Part shown: piece by piece, positions 13,801 through 23,048 of the stretch | How positions within the stretch are numbered: the stretch's first letter is position 1 | Layout of the letters: the number at the start of each line of letters is the position of its first letter | Virus record (IMG/VR): IMGVR_UViG_3300010885_012858 | Location: 1-31,823 of that record | Direction: 5' to 3' (one strand) | DNA: 31,823 bases | From: a virus | The notes under the pieces: generated by a model | Database searches by the model: none | What the model was told of the DNA's origin: nothing | What the model saw: the letters and a program-made list of their open reading frames with translations, nothing else | Program-made: the position numbers and the translations under genes

Positions 13801-15758
13801 GCATCTCTTGCTGCTGTTAACTCAGTTTTAAGGTCATTAAGTTTATCAGGATTAACTACGGCATCAAGTTGCTTGTTATACGCATCCATTTGTTCATCAT
13901 AGAACTTCTTTATATCAGGCTCTGCGATAGTCATTAACTTAGTAAGATTAGCACCAGTCTTAGCATCCACAATTGTTCTGATTGCTGGTATATCCTTAAT
14001 GATAGTACCGAACTCGTTCATAACGTCTACAATCTTTTTTACAGACATACGGTTAGCAGCAGAACTAGCATAGGCAACGAATGCCTTTACTGGGTCTTCT
14101 TCATAGTGAACGGTAGTGTTAGGGTCTAGTGCTTTTTCAATCTCATTAGCACTCTGAGCATTGTTATAGTAAACATCTTTATTATCTACAAGTTCGTACT
14201 CACCAGTTTCCTTGTTCTTTACTTTTATCTTAGCCTGGAAACCTTTCTGTCTTGCTTCTTTAGCATTCTGTTCAAAGAACATATAACGTAAACGACCAAA
14301 GTTAGTTGAGTATTCTGAACCATTCATTCTTCCACGCTCTGTTGCCTTTTGCGCTTTAAGAGATGCCTCATCTAATACAAGTGGAGTCCAAGTCTCTGGG
14401 TCACCAATAACTCCAACCTCAATACCCATATCATTCATTTCTTTATGAAGAGCGTTCATTGATTCTCTTAGAGCATTAGCACCGTCAATAGCAAGTTTAT
14501 CTACAGCACTTACGTTAGGCTTAATAGATAGTGGTGAATGCCAGGCTTTTCTAAAGGTAGCATCAAATGCTTCATCTGTAAAGTTAGGTAGTTGTCTAGC
14601 ATATTCTTTATTGTGGTTAGCAAAAGAAACAGCACTAGTTATAGCTCCTTGAAGTTCCTCAAGTACTCTTCCACCAATTCTGAAAGCATCTTTAGTTCCT
14701 ACATAATCAATAAATCTATCAGCACCAGTTTTACCATTGTTCTTCCAAAGATTCTTATTTACGTTAGCAAGTATCTCACCTGCTTGACCCATATTTCTAG
14801 TGATAGGTCCTTTAAGAACAGAAGCACCAAGTCTTAATTTATTTAAACCCTCACCAAATTTACCTAGAGACTCACCAGTTCCTGGAGTCAGACGGATATA
14901 CTCACCGTTTGGTTGGGTGATTGGTCTACCTAAAATATTAGTTACAACTACTCCACCCTTAACCTCTTCAGGAAGGATACTGAATGCCTGTAGAGCGGCC
15001 TGCTTAGAGCCAAGTAGGTCGGTAAGTCTAGTTAAAACTTCTTTTCTACCGCCAGCCTTAAGACCTTCAGCAAGGTGGTTAGCAACATACTGCTTAGCGA
15101 GAATATCGTTAGATTGTGTCAGGAGGCCCTCAGGGTTAGCAGAAGGTATAAGTTCCTGTCTTTTGCTATTGGTAATGGCTTGACGTGATTTTGATGCCAA
15201 ATCGTCTATAAAAGCAGTCGAATTAGGGCTTAATTCTGCTAATTTCTCTACAAATTTTGAAGTATCACTTAAACTATGGCGAACTAGGAGTTGCGCTGCG
15301 GCATCTCTAGACAAAGCACCTGGTGCTCCTACATAAGATATAGGGTCTGTAACTACGTCTCCAACAAGTGAAGTACCATACTTAACAATCTTGGTGGCAA
15401 GGTTATCGTCAGGGTTAGTAGTAAGTAGTTGAGTCTGACCAAACCCTGGTTGTATCTTTCCAGTAAGTAATTGTTTGAATTCATCTAGACCAGAAGCATT
15501 CTCTAAATCTGGAGTAGTCATACCAGTTGCTTCCATTAACCCAGCACGGATTATGTTACCCGGTATAGCAAGTTTAGACAGGGTTGAAGTCAGGAATCCC
15601 TTGCCTGGTTTTTTGGAAGGGTCTTTATCACCGAGTGTTGTTAAGACTGATGTGTTTTTTGTATAGGTGTTTATAGCATCAAGTAATGCTTTATTTTTCT
15701 TGTCTAGATTTTTATCTCCGGAGCTAAATCCTGGTGTAAGATAATTACTTATTGGCAT
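10878..15758 (-). CDS. Giant internal virion / ejection protein
   Basis: At 1626 residues this is the largest protein in the window. It is third in a run of three large proteins after the tail genes, the position of gp14-gp15-gp16 in T7. It begins with a Lys-rich helical segment and a moderately hydrophobic region near 110-150 (SLVGDVVTDPISYVGAPGAL). A long coiled coil runs from roughly 620 to 960, followed by a region with FVTTNIAGGLSMNF and RRLVPFYTWTRNNVPAQF, and a Gly/Thr/Gln-rich C-terminus. No lysozyme or transglycosylase motif could be recognised. A role in DNA ejection or as a channel protein inside the head is inferred from size, composition and order. GGGGG precedes the ATG. Confidence 0.75.
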   Translation of the reverse strand: MPISNYLTPGFSSGDKNLDKKNKALLDAINTYTKNTSVLTTLGDKDPSKKPGKGFLTSTLSKLAIPGNIIRAGLMEATGMTTPDLENASGLDEFKQLLTGKIQPGFGQTQLLTTNPDDNLATKIVKYGTSLVGDVVTDPISYVGAPGALSRDAAAQLLVRHSLSDTSKFVEKLAELSPNSTAFIDDLASKSRQAITNSKRQELIPSANPEGLLTQSNDILAKQYVANHLAEGLKAGGRKEVLTRLTDLLGSKQAALQAFSILPEEVKGGVVVTNILGRPITQPNGEYIRLTPGTGESLGKFGEGLNKLRLGASVLKGPITRNMGQAGEILANVNKNLWKNNGKTGADRFIDYVGTKDAFRIGGRVLEELQGAITSAVSFANHNKEYARQLPNFTDEAFDATFRKAWHSPLSIKPNVSAVDKLAIDGANALRESMNALHKEMNDMGIEVGVIGDPETWTPLVLDEASLKAQKATERGRMNGSEYSTNFGRLRYMFFEQNAKEARQKGFQAKIKVKNKETGEYELVDNKDVYYNNAQSANEIEKALDPNTTVHYEEDPVKAFVAYASSAANRMSVKKIVDVMNEFGTIIKDIPAIRTIVDAKTGANLTKLMTIAEPDIKKFYDEQMDAYNKQLDAVVNPDKLNDLKTELTAARDASKARYDNAEKAVASVRVENDKASIELRKTTPNFVKSYNQLNKFEKDVLDVSNAYNEMSKVVTSVTKGIAKLKDDVDLNTELLRLLKEEVSTNKNKEVVSILKKNIEEIKASTKTSKLAINPEELLLELSTQLRDTAFILRDHKIAVKAINEVMDATSYANAVQNKINQLEKLKAAKEELTAQRREYNRVSVKQAIEDVDQLDSVVNDFLTSKKAFNEYKFNTKYSITDFRKKLKAELDDIRYTIDPAKLTELEADVAAKIKNAIELRNLKLKELETVYKAKRQGIKDLLGSTSNRLLDKKLGNYVKYTILASERLSDDEFQAYKVLSSSSTVDKLLDSINDPNIPDDIRNQIFGDLVRTFETIRTVMPAEAFTSADEATKYMLSKRGIDNIKKDIFDSKQKASEFGQYLGAEGMQILNLNKVTRDFFASNGVVKIMENMYGIKANPTQFENFITDVIDPLLNLWKWVVTLGRGPGFVTTNIAGGLSMNFAADVKLIYHKQAAEDLWQFHNTVAKLMKTNPERSYPENVKAAEEILSEINPRIKTHLKKFLDYGGIANTESTATINMLKKAGFDVPEAVFQGGVANRIVYKNAPANDAEAKYREVIDFILSNPVSRAFTDMGQSSELFLRYAAFLDGMAKYGDVNTAMDRVYLLHFNYQDLSGAEQKIRRLVPFYTWTRNNVPAQFRLLIMKPGKIQRFMYANQEFQNQFSSDDAWMQQVLPEFIVNQDGFASRFKFGGNNIAMFLKLPYEDLNRLFTPTGMPKLQEIASMLGPATKTPLEVATGTNLSTGQTANPAGESVPGYYNIFAPLGLIKSTTDGDTKANSKLVRFMNDIFPFLGTAERTAAAAATFIPGTQPNLLFSQNQQNAGLSNLLNVTGIGGAGGFSTTTLTPATFSAEINKRIAKQRPIIKDLAASGNYDTDWIRKQLRIGKTPQEIAIMLQSGQGQVTVNTNNPTGITPEATIKYKKSLGML

Positions 15759-15800
15759 ATTAAACCCCCGTTAAGACTCTATAAATTAATTCCTTATTCA

Positions 15801-16826
15801 TTAGATTCTGCCTAACATAGCGTTAACATAAATCTGGTCGTCTGACATTGTCTTACGTAATTCAGTTAGTGTAGCAGCAGGTATAATAGATGCTAAAGTC
15901 TGTTGCTTCTGACTTGTATTAAGTTTCTTCCAACCCTTATTTAAGATACTATTAATATCTGTCTGTGTTGGTATCACAGGAAGTGTTGTAGCAGCATTCA
16001 TCTTTTCTAATCCAGCATTCATTGCTAACTGAGCAAGAGCATCTTTCTTAGCAGCATTATTTTTTAAATCAGCATTGAATAACATACCTTGTAACTCACT
16101 AGCAAGATTCTGACTGTATCCCTGTCCAAATCTATTTATATCTGAGATACTAGCATCTCTATTAGCAGCATCCATATATGCCTGATTCTTTAAATACTGT
16201 GACATAACAGTTCCAGCATCTCTTATCTGTCCTGGCATTACGGCGTTATCTCCACTGGTAGGAACAATACCTGATTGTATATTACCAGTAGGAGCAGCAT
16301 TCATAGCATCTGCCTCGGCAGCAGCTTTTGCGTAATACTGATTAACAGCACTAGCATCAGCAGGTGTAGCCATTGTGTTCATACCTGTACTTAATTCATT
16401 TGATAAATTGCTATAAGCATCTCTACCTGACATATCAAGAGCAGCGTACATCTGTGCTAGTCTATCATAAGAGGCTGTATCTGGTGCGTAGGCTTGGTTA
16501 ATTAACTCCTGTTGCTTTTGTAGATTTTTATCAATTGTTTCAGTAGGAGTCATAAACCTAATATCTGTAGGAGAAACAGTGGGGTCTGGCTGAGTAGCTA
16601 GTTTATAAATACCTGTTCCTAATCCAGCAGCACCAAGCAAAGGAACAGTTATTTTAGTAATATCTCTAGCATTATTTACTCTAGTGTCAAAGAATTGTTT
16701 TGCTTTACTTGGTGTTTTAGGAATTATCTCTCCAAGGGCATCTCTCTTTAGAGGCTTGGCGAATAGTTTTTTAACTAAATCCAATCCTACATCTGCACCT
16801 AGTTTTATCTTTTTTAGTGGGTCCAC
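15801..16826 (-). CDS. Internal virion protein (341 aa), GTG start
   Basis: A 341-residue Ala/Asn/Gln/Met-rich helical protein with a hydrophobic Gly-rich stretch at about 59-77 (ITVPLLGAAGLGTGIYKLA). Composition and location, between the 415- and 1626-residue proteins, fit an internal core or ejection protein. The start codon is GTG, with AAGGAG 6 bases upstream. It begins one base after the upstream stop. Near its C-terminus (about 300-322, KLNTSQKQQTLASIIPAATLTEL) is a faint match to the L-x-x-x-Q...LLPxW...L-x-x-L tail seen in the tandem paralogs. Confidence 0.72.
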   Translation of the reverse strand: MDPLKKIKLGADVGLDLVKKLFAKPLKRDALGEIIPKTPSKAKQFFDTRVNNARDITKITVPLLGAAGLGTGIYKLATQPDPTVSPTDIRFMTPTETIDKNLQKQQELINQAYAPDTASYDRLAQMYAALDMSGRDAYSNLSNELSTGMNTMATPADASAVNQYYAKAAAEADAMNAAPTGNIQSGIVPTSGDNAVMPGQIRDAGTVMSQYLKNQAYMDAANRDASISDINRFGQGYSQNLASELQGMLFNADLKNNAAKKDALAQLAMNAGLEKMNAATTLPVIPTQTDINSILNKGWKKLNTSQKQQTLASIIPAATLTELRKTMSDDQIYVNAMLGRI

Positions 16827-16827
16827 G

Positions 16828-18075
16828 TTATTCTCCTTGTCCTAGTGAGTTTTTCTTTTTTAATGCGTTTAATGCTATTGTTTTAGCAAGAGCAATCTTA
16901 TCCATATCTTCCTGACGTAATGTACCAGCCTCAGAAGCTTTCTGCTTATTAGCTGCTTTTGCCGCGGCTGCTTCAGCATTAACTTTAGTAACCGCACCTG
17001 TTCCTTGAGCAATGTTTGCGTTAACTGCTGTATTGTATTGTCCTGGTGATGCTAGCATATTAAGAGATGCTAAAGCCGCTCTGGTGTCTAGATTTCTTCC
17101 AGTAGTTCCTCTATTAATCTGTCCTGCTTGATTAGCAGCGCCTTTTGTAATATTCTCATTTTGAGTATCTATCTGATTAAGTAAATCATTATAATGCTCA
17201 TCAACACTTCTTTTTTGTTGTGAGAAAAGTGCTTCAGTTTCTGGGTCTAATGTTATGTTACTAATTCGTCTTGCCTCTGCTTGTGTACGGTTTGCTTTAT
17301 CCCACTCTTTCCAGAAGTCAGAATTAGGAGAACCAAGTCCTTTTGCTTTATCCCACTCAGTAGTCATCTCAGCAGCACCTTTAGGGTTTGCCTTCTTATA
17401 GGTCTCCCAGAAGGTATCAGAACCAATACCAATATTTTTATCTACAGCATTAGCGGCAGCGTATGGATTTACTGGAGCAGAAGGAGTAGTAGTTTTTGGT
17501 TTGTACTTTTCATTAGCATTTGCGTTTGCTTCTTTAAGAGTGTTTAGTAATCCAAATACACTACCAGCACCTGTAAGTATTTGATTCTTCCAACCACTTT
17601 TAGCAAAATCTGTTAATCCCATTTTAATGCCAGATGTTAATGCTGGAGCTAAGGAAAATCCTGGAGTCATACCGGCTGCTAGACTTTCTCCATATGCAGC
17701 AGTTCCTCCTTTTAAACCTGCTCCTATACTTGGGCTAAATTTACCCATTGCGTATACTGCGGCTGCTGGAAGAAGAGCATTAGGTAAAGCATTTCTAACA
17801 TAGTCACCATAGTATCCCCAAGTATTTGCCTTAAATGGATTATAAATATTTGGTTGTTCCCAATTACCAGTTTTAGGATTAAAAACTTTATTAGCTTCCT
17901 TTGCTCTTTTATCATCTCCAGATAGTCCACCCCAGCCCCAAGATGCTGTTGCTCCTGTCATATTTCCGGCAGTATCGAGTAGGGACTTACCACCACCCAT
18001 AAGGTAATCATTTATAGAAGGGCTTTTTGCTGGCTGTCCGCCAGTATTGTATTGGTTGTTCCAGTTATCTGCCAT
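16828..18075 (-). CDS. Internal virion protein (415 aa)
   Basis: A 415-residue protein, Asn/Gly/Ala-rich at the N-terminus, with a moderately hydrophobic Gly/Ala region at about 95-185 (ALLPAAAVYAMGKF; ILTGAGSVFGLLNTL). A long Ala/Gln/Asn-rich helical C-terminal half contains IDTQNENITKGAANQAGQINRGTTGR. This resembles ejection proteins that insert in the host membrane. It is first of three large virion proteins in tandem and has a GAGAGG ribosome-binding site 5 bases from the ATG. The exact family is not recognised. Confidence 0.72.
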   Translation of the reverse strand: MADNWNNQYNTGGQPAKSPSINDYLMGGGKSLLDTAGNMTGATASWGWGGLSGDDKRAKEANKVFNPKTGNWEQPNIYNPFKANTWGYYGDYVRNALPNALLPAAAVYAMGKFSPSIGAGLKGGTAAYGESLAAGMTPGFSLAPALTSGIKMGLTDFAKSGWKNQILTGAGSVFGLLNTLKEANANANEKYKPKTTTPSAPVNPYAAANAVDKNIGIGSDTFWETYKKANPKGAAEMTTEWDKAKGLGSPNSDFWKEWDKANRTQAEARRISNITLDPETEALFSQQKRSVDEHYNDLLNQIDTQNENITKGAANQAGQINRGTTGRNLDTRAALASLNMLASPGQYNTAVNANIAQGTGAVTKVNAEAAAAKAANKQKASEAGTLRQEDMDKIALAKTIALNALKKKNSLGQGE

Positions 18076-18091
18076 ATTTACCTCTCTTAGT

Positions 18092-18108
18092 TAGCCCGCG
18101 GTGGGGAG
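18092..18108 (-). promoter_or_regulatory. Late-module motif copy B (CTCCCCA-N6-GCTA)
   Basis: On the + strand it reads TAGC-ccgcgg-TGGGGAG. The motif fills the 34-base gap between the tail protein stop and the ATG of the 415-residue internal protein. Its downstream side, GGCTAACTAAGAGAGGTAA, is identical to that of copy A over 19 bases. Confidence 0.65.
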
Positions 18109-18109
18109 T

Positions 18110-19492
18110 TTAGATTGAATGCTTATACGCAAGGAAGGCTGGGCTTAATGCTCCCCCACCATAGCCTGCTCCAAATAGCATCTTACCGTATGGAAGTTGT
18201 TGTAGGGAGTTACCAAATGAGTATGCTATGTTTGTGCTTTGATTTGAGTTAACATCAGCATATAGCCAACTTGTGCTTGAGTTGAAAGATGCCCCACATA
18301 GAGCAATATTCCACTGAGAAGCAGAACCTATTGGAGCACCGGCTATTACAATCTGGTCTGCTGTGGCTAACATCAAGAAGTATATTATACCGTTTGACCC
18401 TACTTCCATATCTAGTGGTGTTAAAGCTCCAGTGGAGTCTAATCCCGTATTATATTGAGTTAATAAACCATTATAATATCTATTTATTCTAACAGTTGAT
18501 GAAGTTTCTAATATAGAGTATAGTTCTCCAAGAGGACCAACAGCATAAGTAAGACCTGTTATAGAACCACTGTAAATCTCTACCCAATCTGAATCATCAA
18601 TAGAAGATTTTCGCCATACTTTACCACCAGAAGTTCCAATAAGATAACTATTACCAGCAGCAATTAGAACTATATCACTCTTAGAAGTAGTAACAGTGCT
18701 TTCTACTGTATCTCCTGATAGCCATTTTTTTAATACTGTATCAGACTTAAACCAGAGTGAGCCTGTTACATAATCATAAACTAAAGTATTACTTGCCGTA
18801 GTAGTATTTGATACTAAATGCCAAGTATCGGAGTATGTATTTTTATAATATAATTTAAAATCATTACCAGATGAACCAGTTCTAATTAAGTAAAATAATG
18901 TTCCTGTATAATTTAAATATAATCTGTAAGAAATTGTACTACTTTCCCCTATTGTTCCAAAACTATAAACTGCTGGAGATAGTGTATTTACACCATTTAA
19001 TGCTTGAGTGCTAGTAGCTGCACTAGATATACCTATTAAAACATCTGTTCCTAAACCAAATAACCCAGTTGAATCGTATGCTAAGTAAGGTCTTTCTGTA
19101 TTATTTGTATAAGGAGCAATAGGATAAGTAAGTGTACTAGTAACTAATGGGAAGTTTGTATCAAGAGTAATAGGTGGAACTTCACCAGGAGTTAAAGCAC
19201 CCGCTCTTGAGATTATAGCAACTGCTATGTTTCCTGTTGACTGTATTGCCACTGCTACAACATCTCCCGGAGTCAGGTAAGAACCAGTAGCATTTGTAAA
19301 AGTAACTCCAGTCCCAGTAGAATCATTACCAGCACCAGTATTAGTTGCTACAGCGTATGATGTAACTGTAACTGGAATAATGTTAGTAGCACTACCGGTA
19401 ATGTTAATACCTTTATCGTTCTGTGCGTAGATTTCATCTTCAGTTGGAAGTAAGCCAGTGTTTACATCTAGATAATTTCTATCCTTAGGCAT
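18110..19492 (-). CDS. Tail protein, putative fibre or receptor-binding
   Basis: A 460-residue beta-rich protein with a Thr/Ser/Gly-rich N-terminal section (about 30-105, with TGTGVTFTNATGSYLTPGDVVAVAI). The rest consists of repeated short strands ending in Trp/Tyr/Gly, such as GTLFYLIRTGSSGNDFKLYY, NSYLIGTSGGKVWRKSS, GPLGELYSILETSS and NGIIYFLMLATADQ. That spacing suggests a beta-propeller-like or beta-helical body. It overlaps the nozzle gene by 8 bases and ends the tail module. A tail-tip or receptor-binding role is inferred; no enzyme motif is visible. Confidence 0.65.
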   Translation of the reverse strand: MPKDRNYLDVNTGLLPTEDEIYAQNDKGINITGSATNIIPVTVTSYAVATNTGAGNDSTGTGVTFTNATGSYLTPGDVVAVAIQSTGNIAVAIISRAGALTPGEVPPITLDTNFPLVTSTLTYPIAPYTNNTERPYLAYDSTGLFGLGTDVLIGISSAATSTQALNGVNTLSPAVYSFGTIGESSTISYRLYLNYTGTLFYLIRTGSSGNDFKLYYKNTYSDTWHLVSNTTTASNTLVYDYVTGSLWFKSDTVLKKWLSGDTVESTVTTSKSDIVLIAAGNSYLIGTSGGKVWRKSSIDDSDWVEIYSGSITGLTYAVGPLGELYSILETSSTVRINRYYNGLLTQYNTGLDSTGALTPLDMEVGSNGIIYFLMLATADQIVIAGAPIGSASQWNIALCGASFNSSTSWLYADVNSNQSTNIAYSFGNSLQQLPYGKMLFGAGYGGGALSPAFLAYKHSI

Positions 19493-21647
19493 TAGTCTTT
19501 TCCTTATTTGAAGTAGAACCGTTGTACCAGAAAGTATAGTCTTCTAATATTACTTGTCCTTGGAATACATATGTTGCTGATACTATAGTTCTAGTACCAA
19601 CACCAGCAGGAACTACTACGCTATGGTATCCACTAGTAAAGCTTCTTGTAGAAGTTATAGGAGTATGAGTTGGCACACCTGATTGTAGAGCAGGACCAGC
19701 ATTGATAGTAATAGACTTCAAATCGCAACCTTCAGTTGTGTGGAATCCAATACCGAACTTATCCCAGTTAATCTTTGTGAACTGTTCTGGTATTCCTATT
19801 GAAGCAGTTGATATTGTTAAGTCTAGTTTAACGTTATCGGCTCTTCCTCTTTCTCCAACTGGACCATTAAGAGCGAATCTAGTTGCTTTACCGTTTATAA
19901 CAAGATAAAGGTTATTACCTGAGCCAATCATAGACTTAATATTGCTTTCTGATGAAGGAGTAAATGGTAGAGATATCTCTGTCCAGCATCCTGATAGTTG
20001 CCCGTCTGATACACCAAGACCTGTGAATAACATAAGTCTTTTGTTTCTCCATATAAATGCGTATCTACCAACAGCAGCAGGGTGGTCAAGATAACTTGAA
20101 CTTGTTGGTTGCTTTGGACCGTAAGTATCAATTCTATTTACTGTTTGACCATTAGTAGAGAATACCCCACCCAGTTTATCAATAAACAGCACAGAACCGG
20201 CATCAGCCCATAGACAGGTCTGGGTTGTGTGACCGTTTCCTGTGTCGGTGTAATCTGCTACACCTATATTGCCTTTTAATATTTGTTTTCTTATAGCGAA
20301 AGGATTTGCTGTTCCAGTTTCATAAGATTTTATTTGTGATAGGTTACCAGATAGAACAATAACTCCATCATTCTCACTACCTGATGTTGTAATAGAAATC
20401 AATCTGTTATCAATAACGTGCATACCAGCGATACGAGTATCAGTACCACTTACTCTAATAACAGAACGTGGGTCATAAACATCCATTTCACCTTCAGAGT
20501 AATAGAATGAGCCTCTGTGAGGTGCGGTAATACTATCTCTTAGTACAGCATTAGTCTTACTTGAACCTAGAAGTGCGCTACTTGGTACTGGTTTTAATGT
20601 TTTATCATCTTTAGCAATAGCAAGTTGTTCATTCATATACTCCATATCACCAAGAATCATCAAGCCACCCCACATAGTACCAACATTGGCTCTTGGAACA
20701 AATCCATAACCAGGGTTAAGTGCGCTATCTTTATCAAGATAAGTATAAGGGTGGAAGAAGTTATAGAACTTAGGCCATTTATCAGGACCTGTAAAGTCTG
20801 CGTGTGGGTACTCTGATGTAAATCCACCTGCTGGTACTGTACCAGTTGTGTGTTTTGCTGAAGCAACAAAAGGTTGAATAAGAGATACGTTTGCTTGTGC
20901 TGTATTAGTTGTAGTTGCTGTATAGTACCAAGGCCATCTACGGATATTTGGGAATGTTGCGGCTTTAACTACTGGACCACCAGTGTTAAGTGGGTCTACA
21001 TAACATACTATTGCAACTTGCTTATTATAATCAACTAGGGTTGGTTTAAACTGAAGTGTTTTAGTTGTTGTTCCAGCATAGAATCTACGGCAGTGAATTA
21101 ATACTCCAGATACAATAGAAGTAGGTGTTGTTGTTCCTTCTAGATTATCATACCAGAATTTATCTTTAACATATACAGAAGAACCACCAATTGTTTGCTG
21201 GTCTTGTTCAACTGCTTTAACATACTTATAAACCTCAAATGGCAAACCTGTAATGAATCTATAGTCAGGATTGCTCTCAATACTAATATCTGGCTGTGTA
21301 CTTGTTGCTCCAGCTAAATAACCTTTATTCTCAGCAGTAGTAATCTGAGTCCAAGATGTAGAGTTAGCAGCAGTATATATATCTGCATCAAGAGGGGCTT
21401 TACACCAGTAGATAGCACCAGCAGTTGTAATACCAACAAGGTATGTTCCGAATTGGCTTTCTAGTGGGAATACAGCATTAAAGTCTGTTCTGCTACCAAT
21501 AGTTTGTATAGCCCATTGAGATTCAAATGTTCTATCGTTACTAGGTACAATACCTTTTAGAACAGCAGACTGTCTAGGACTAAAGTCATCTGGAGAGTAG
21601 GACTCCTGGATACCACCTGAGAAATCATTAACGGATATCTTAGCCAT
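19485..21647 (-). CDS. Tail tubular protein B / nozzle-like
   Basis: A 720-residue beta-rich protein that begins with the VNDFSGGIQESYSPDDFSPRQSAVLKG segment typical of podovirus nozzle proteins (T7 gp12 type), which start with a [DN]FSGG motif. It follows the adaptor gene by a TAATG overlap. This adaptor-then-nozzle order is characteristic of short-tailed phages. The size is close to the T7 family (about 800 residues). It forms the hexameric tail nozzle below the adaptor. The ribosome-binding site is AGGG 7 bases upstream. Confidence 0.78.
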   Translation of the reverse strand: MAKISVNDFSGGIQESYSPDDFSPRQSAVLKGIVPSNDRTFESQWAIQTIGSRTDFNAVFPLESQFGTYLVGITTAGAIYWCKAPLDADIYTAANSTSWTQITTAENKGYLAGATSTQPDISIESNPDYRFITGLPFEVYKYVKAVEQDQQTIGGSSVYVKDKFWYDNLEGTTTPTSIVSGVLIHCRRFYAGTTTKTLQFKPTLVDYNKQVAIVCYVDPLNTGGPVVKAATFPNIRRWPWYYTATTTNTAQANVSLIQPFVASAKHTTGTVPAGGFTSEYPHADFTGPDKWPKFYNFFHPYTYLDKDSALNPGYGFVPRANVGTMWGGLMILGDMEYMNEQLAIAKDDKTLKPVPSSALLGSSKTNAVLRDSITAPHRGSFYYSEGEMDVYDPRSVIRVSGTDTRIAGMHVIDNRLISITTSGSENDGVIVLSGNLSQIKSYETGTANPFAIRKQILKGNIGVADYTDTGNGHTTQTCLWADAGSVLFIDKLGGVFSTNGQTVNRIDTYGPKQPTSSSYLDHPAAVGRYAFIWRNKRLMLFTGLGVSDGQLSGCWTEISLPFTPSSESNIKSMIGSGNNLYLVINGKATRFALNGPVGERGRADNVKLDLTISTASIGIPEQFTKINWDKFGIGFHTTEGCDLKSITINAGPALQSGVPTHTPITSTRSFTSGYHSVVVPAGVGTRTIVSATYVFQGQVILEDYTFWYNGSTSNKEKTNA

Positions 21648-23020
21648 TAGTTCACCCTAAAATAAGGGATGTATTTGCGTTCTTCTACTCCTCTTATTCC
21701 TATCTGGAAAGCATCTGTATTGTGGTCTAAGTTATAGTATGATACAATCGCATCAAACATATCTCTTTCTTGCTGTATGTATATCTCTAATATCTTTTTG
21801 TTAGCATCAGGTGCGAATAAATATCCCTTGATTGCTGCTCTATAAGCAAGGATAGTAACGAACTGTGTAGCAAGTAATGTAGTTGAAGCATCAGATGACA
21901 TTAAGTCACCATTCTTTACATAACGAATTCTAACAGTTAAGTTTTCTGTAGGTGTAGGAGCAATAGTAATAACTCCAGCAGGTGTAGTACTAAAGAAATA
22001 CTTATCATTGTTATCATCAATATCGTGAAGTGTTGGTCTCTGTGTTACAGGGTCAATTCTTAAACCATTTGTATTGATTACATATATACCCATAACCTTA
22101 CCAGTGCCACCGGCAGGTAGAGTAATAACGCTAGTTCCGGATGCGACAGCTACTTCTGTTTCTACCTGTAACCATTTCCAGTCTCTTTGATTCTGTAATA
22201 ATGTGTATGCTTCATTTAACCAAGTGTTAATAAGAACATCTGGAATATCTTTGCTATAGTTACCCATCAATGAACGAGTATAAACTCTTAGTTGAGCAAG
22301 TGTAGTTGGAGAAGCAGTCTGTAGTGTGTAAAGAGTTACTCTCTTCATTCTATCAAGAATATCAGAATACTCTAATAGATATGCTTTTGTGAGTTGTTCA
22401 GGTAATCCTAATTCAGCTGCTATTTTAGCAGAAGCACCATAAGCAAGTATCTTAGCATATTCCGCAATAGCACTCAAGTTACCAGAACTATAAGTCCAAG
22501 ACCAAGTAAAGGCATCTGCTAGTATCTTGTATTCATCTTTAAGTTTATTTTCAATATATGTATTTGAGATACTTCCATCATACACACTAGTTAACTGTCT
22601 TACGAACTTTACAAGTTTAGAATAATCTGTATAGTCACCAGTGTTAATAACATCACCAGTAATAGCAATTTGTAAATCATCTTGACGTAGAGCATCAACC
22701 ATTGTCTTGTAGATACTAAGGTATTCTTGAGCCCTTGTAGTATCATCAGCCTGGGTTATTAAAACAACCGCAGCGGCTTTATAAGCAAGCAGTGGATGGA
22801 ATTGTGCTGGGAAGGCAGGAGCATCTGTACCACTAGCTAAAGCGGCAGCTGGAGAGGCAGTATTGGACCAGGTCCATTCCTGTTGGGTACTTAAGTCAGA
22901 GTAGGCCTCATTAATGTATCCGTATAGAATATCATTTGTAAGAATATCTGTGGAGAACACTCCAGTTAGATTTCGTACATAAACACCTAGTGCTGTTAAA
23001 TTATAAGTTGTATAAGCCAA
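21647..23020 (-). CDS. Tail adaptor (tail tubular A-like) with three internal repeats, TTG start
   Basis: A 457-residue helical head-tail adaptor, larger than T7 gp11 (about 200 residues). It contains three related units: about 11-112 (LGVYVRNLTG...INEAY...EWTW...LLAYKAA), 136-225 (LVKFVRQLTS...KDEY...FTWSW...ILAYGAS) and 244-430 (LRVYTRSLMG...LNEAY...DWKW...ILAYRAA). The third unit carries a beta insertion from about 286 to 370. The start codon is TTG, supported by GGAGG 5 bases upstream and by the absence of any nearby ATG. It follows the capsid terminator and motif copy C, so it opens the tail module. Confidence 0.8.
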   Translation of the reverse strand: MAYTTYNLTALGVYVRNLTGVFSTDILTNDILYGYINEAYSDLSTQQEWTWSNTASPAAALASGTDAPAFPAQFHPLLAYKAAAVVLITQADDTTRAQEYLSIYKTMVDALRQDDLQIAITGDVINTGDYTDYSKLVKFVRQLTSVYDGSISNTYIENKLKDEYKILADAFTWSWTYSSGNLSAIAEYAKILAYGASAKIAAELGLPEQLTKAYLLEYSDILDRMKRVTLYTLQTASPTTLAQLRVYTRSLMGNYSKDIPDVLINTWLNEAYTLLQNQRDWKWLQVETEVAVASGTSVITLPAGGTGKVMGIYVINTNGLRIDPVTQRPTLHDIDDNNDKYFFSTTPAGVITIAPTPTENLTVRIRYVKNGDLMSSDASTTLLATQFVTILAYRAAIKGYLFAPDANKKILEIYIQQERDMFDAIVSYYNLDHNTDAFQIGIRGVEERKYIPYFRVN

Positions 23021-23048
23021 TTTGACCTCCGATAGTTATCTTCATTGT

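Noticed and set aside
12358-13902. Several plus-strand frames inside the 1626-residue gene
   Set aside because: They are antisense to an uninterrupted coiled-coil coding region. Their Leu/Ser/Ile-rich composition is the mirror of Lys/Glu/Asp codons.
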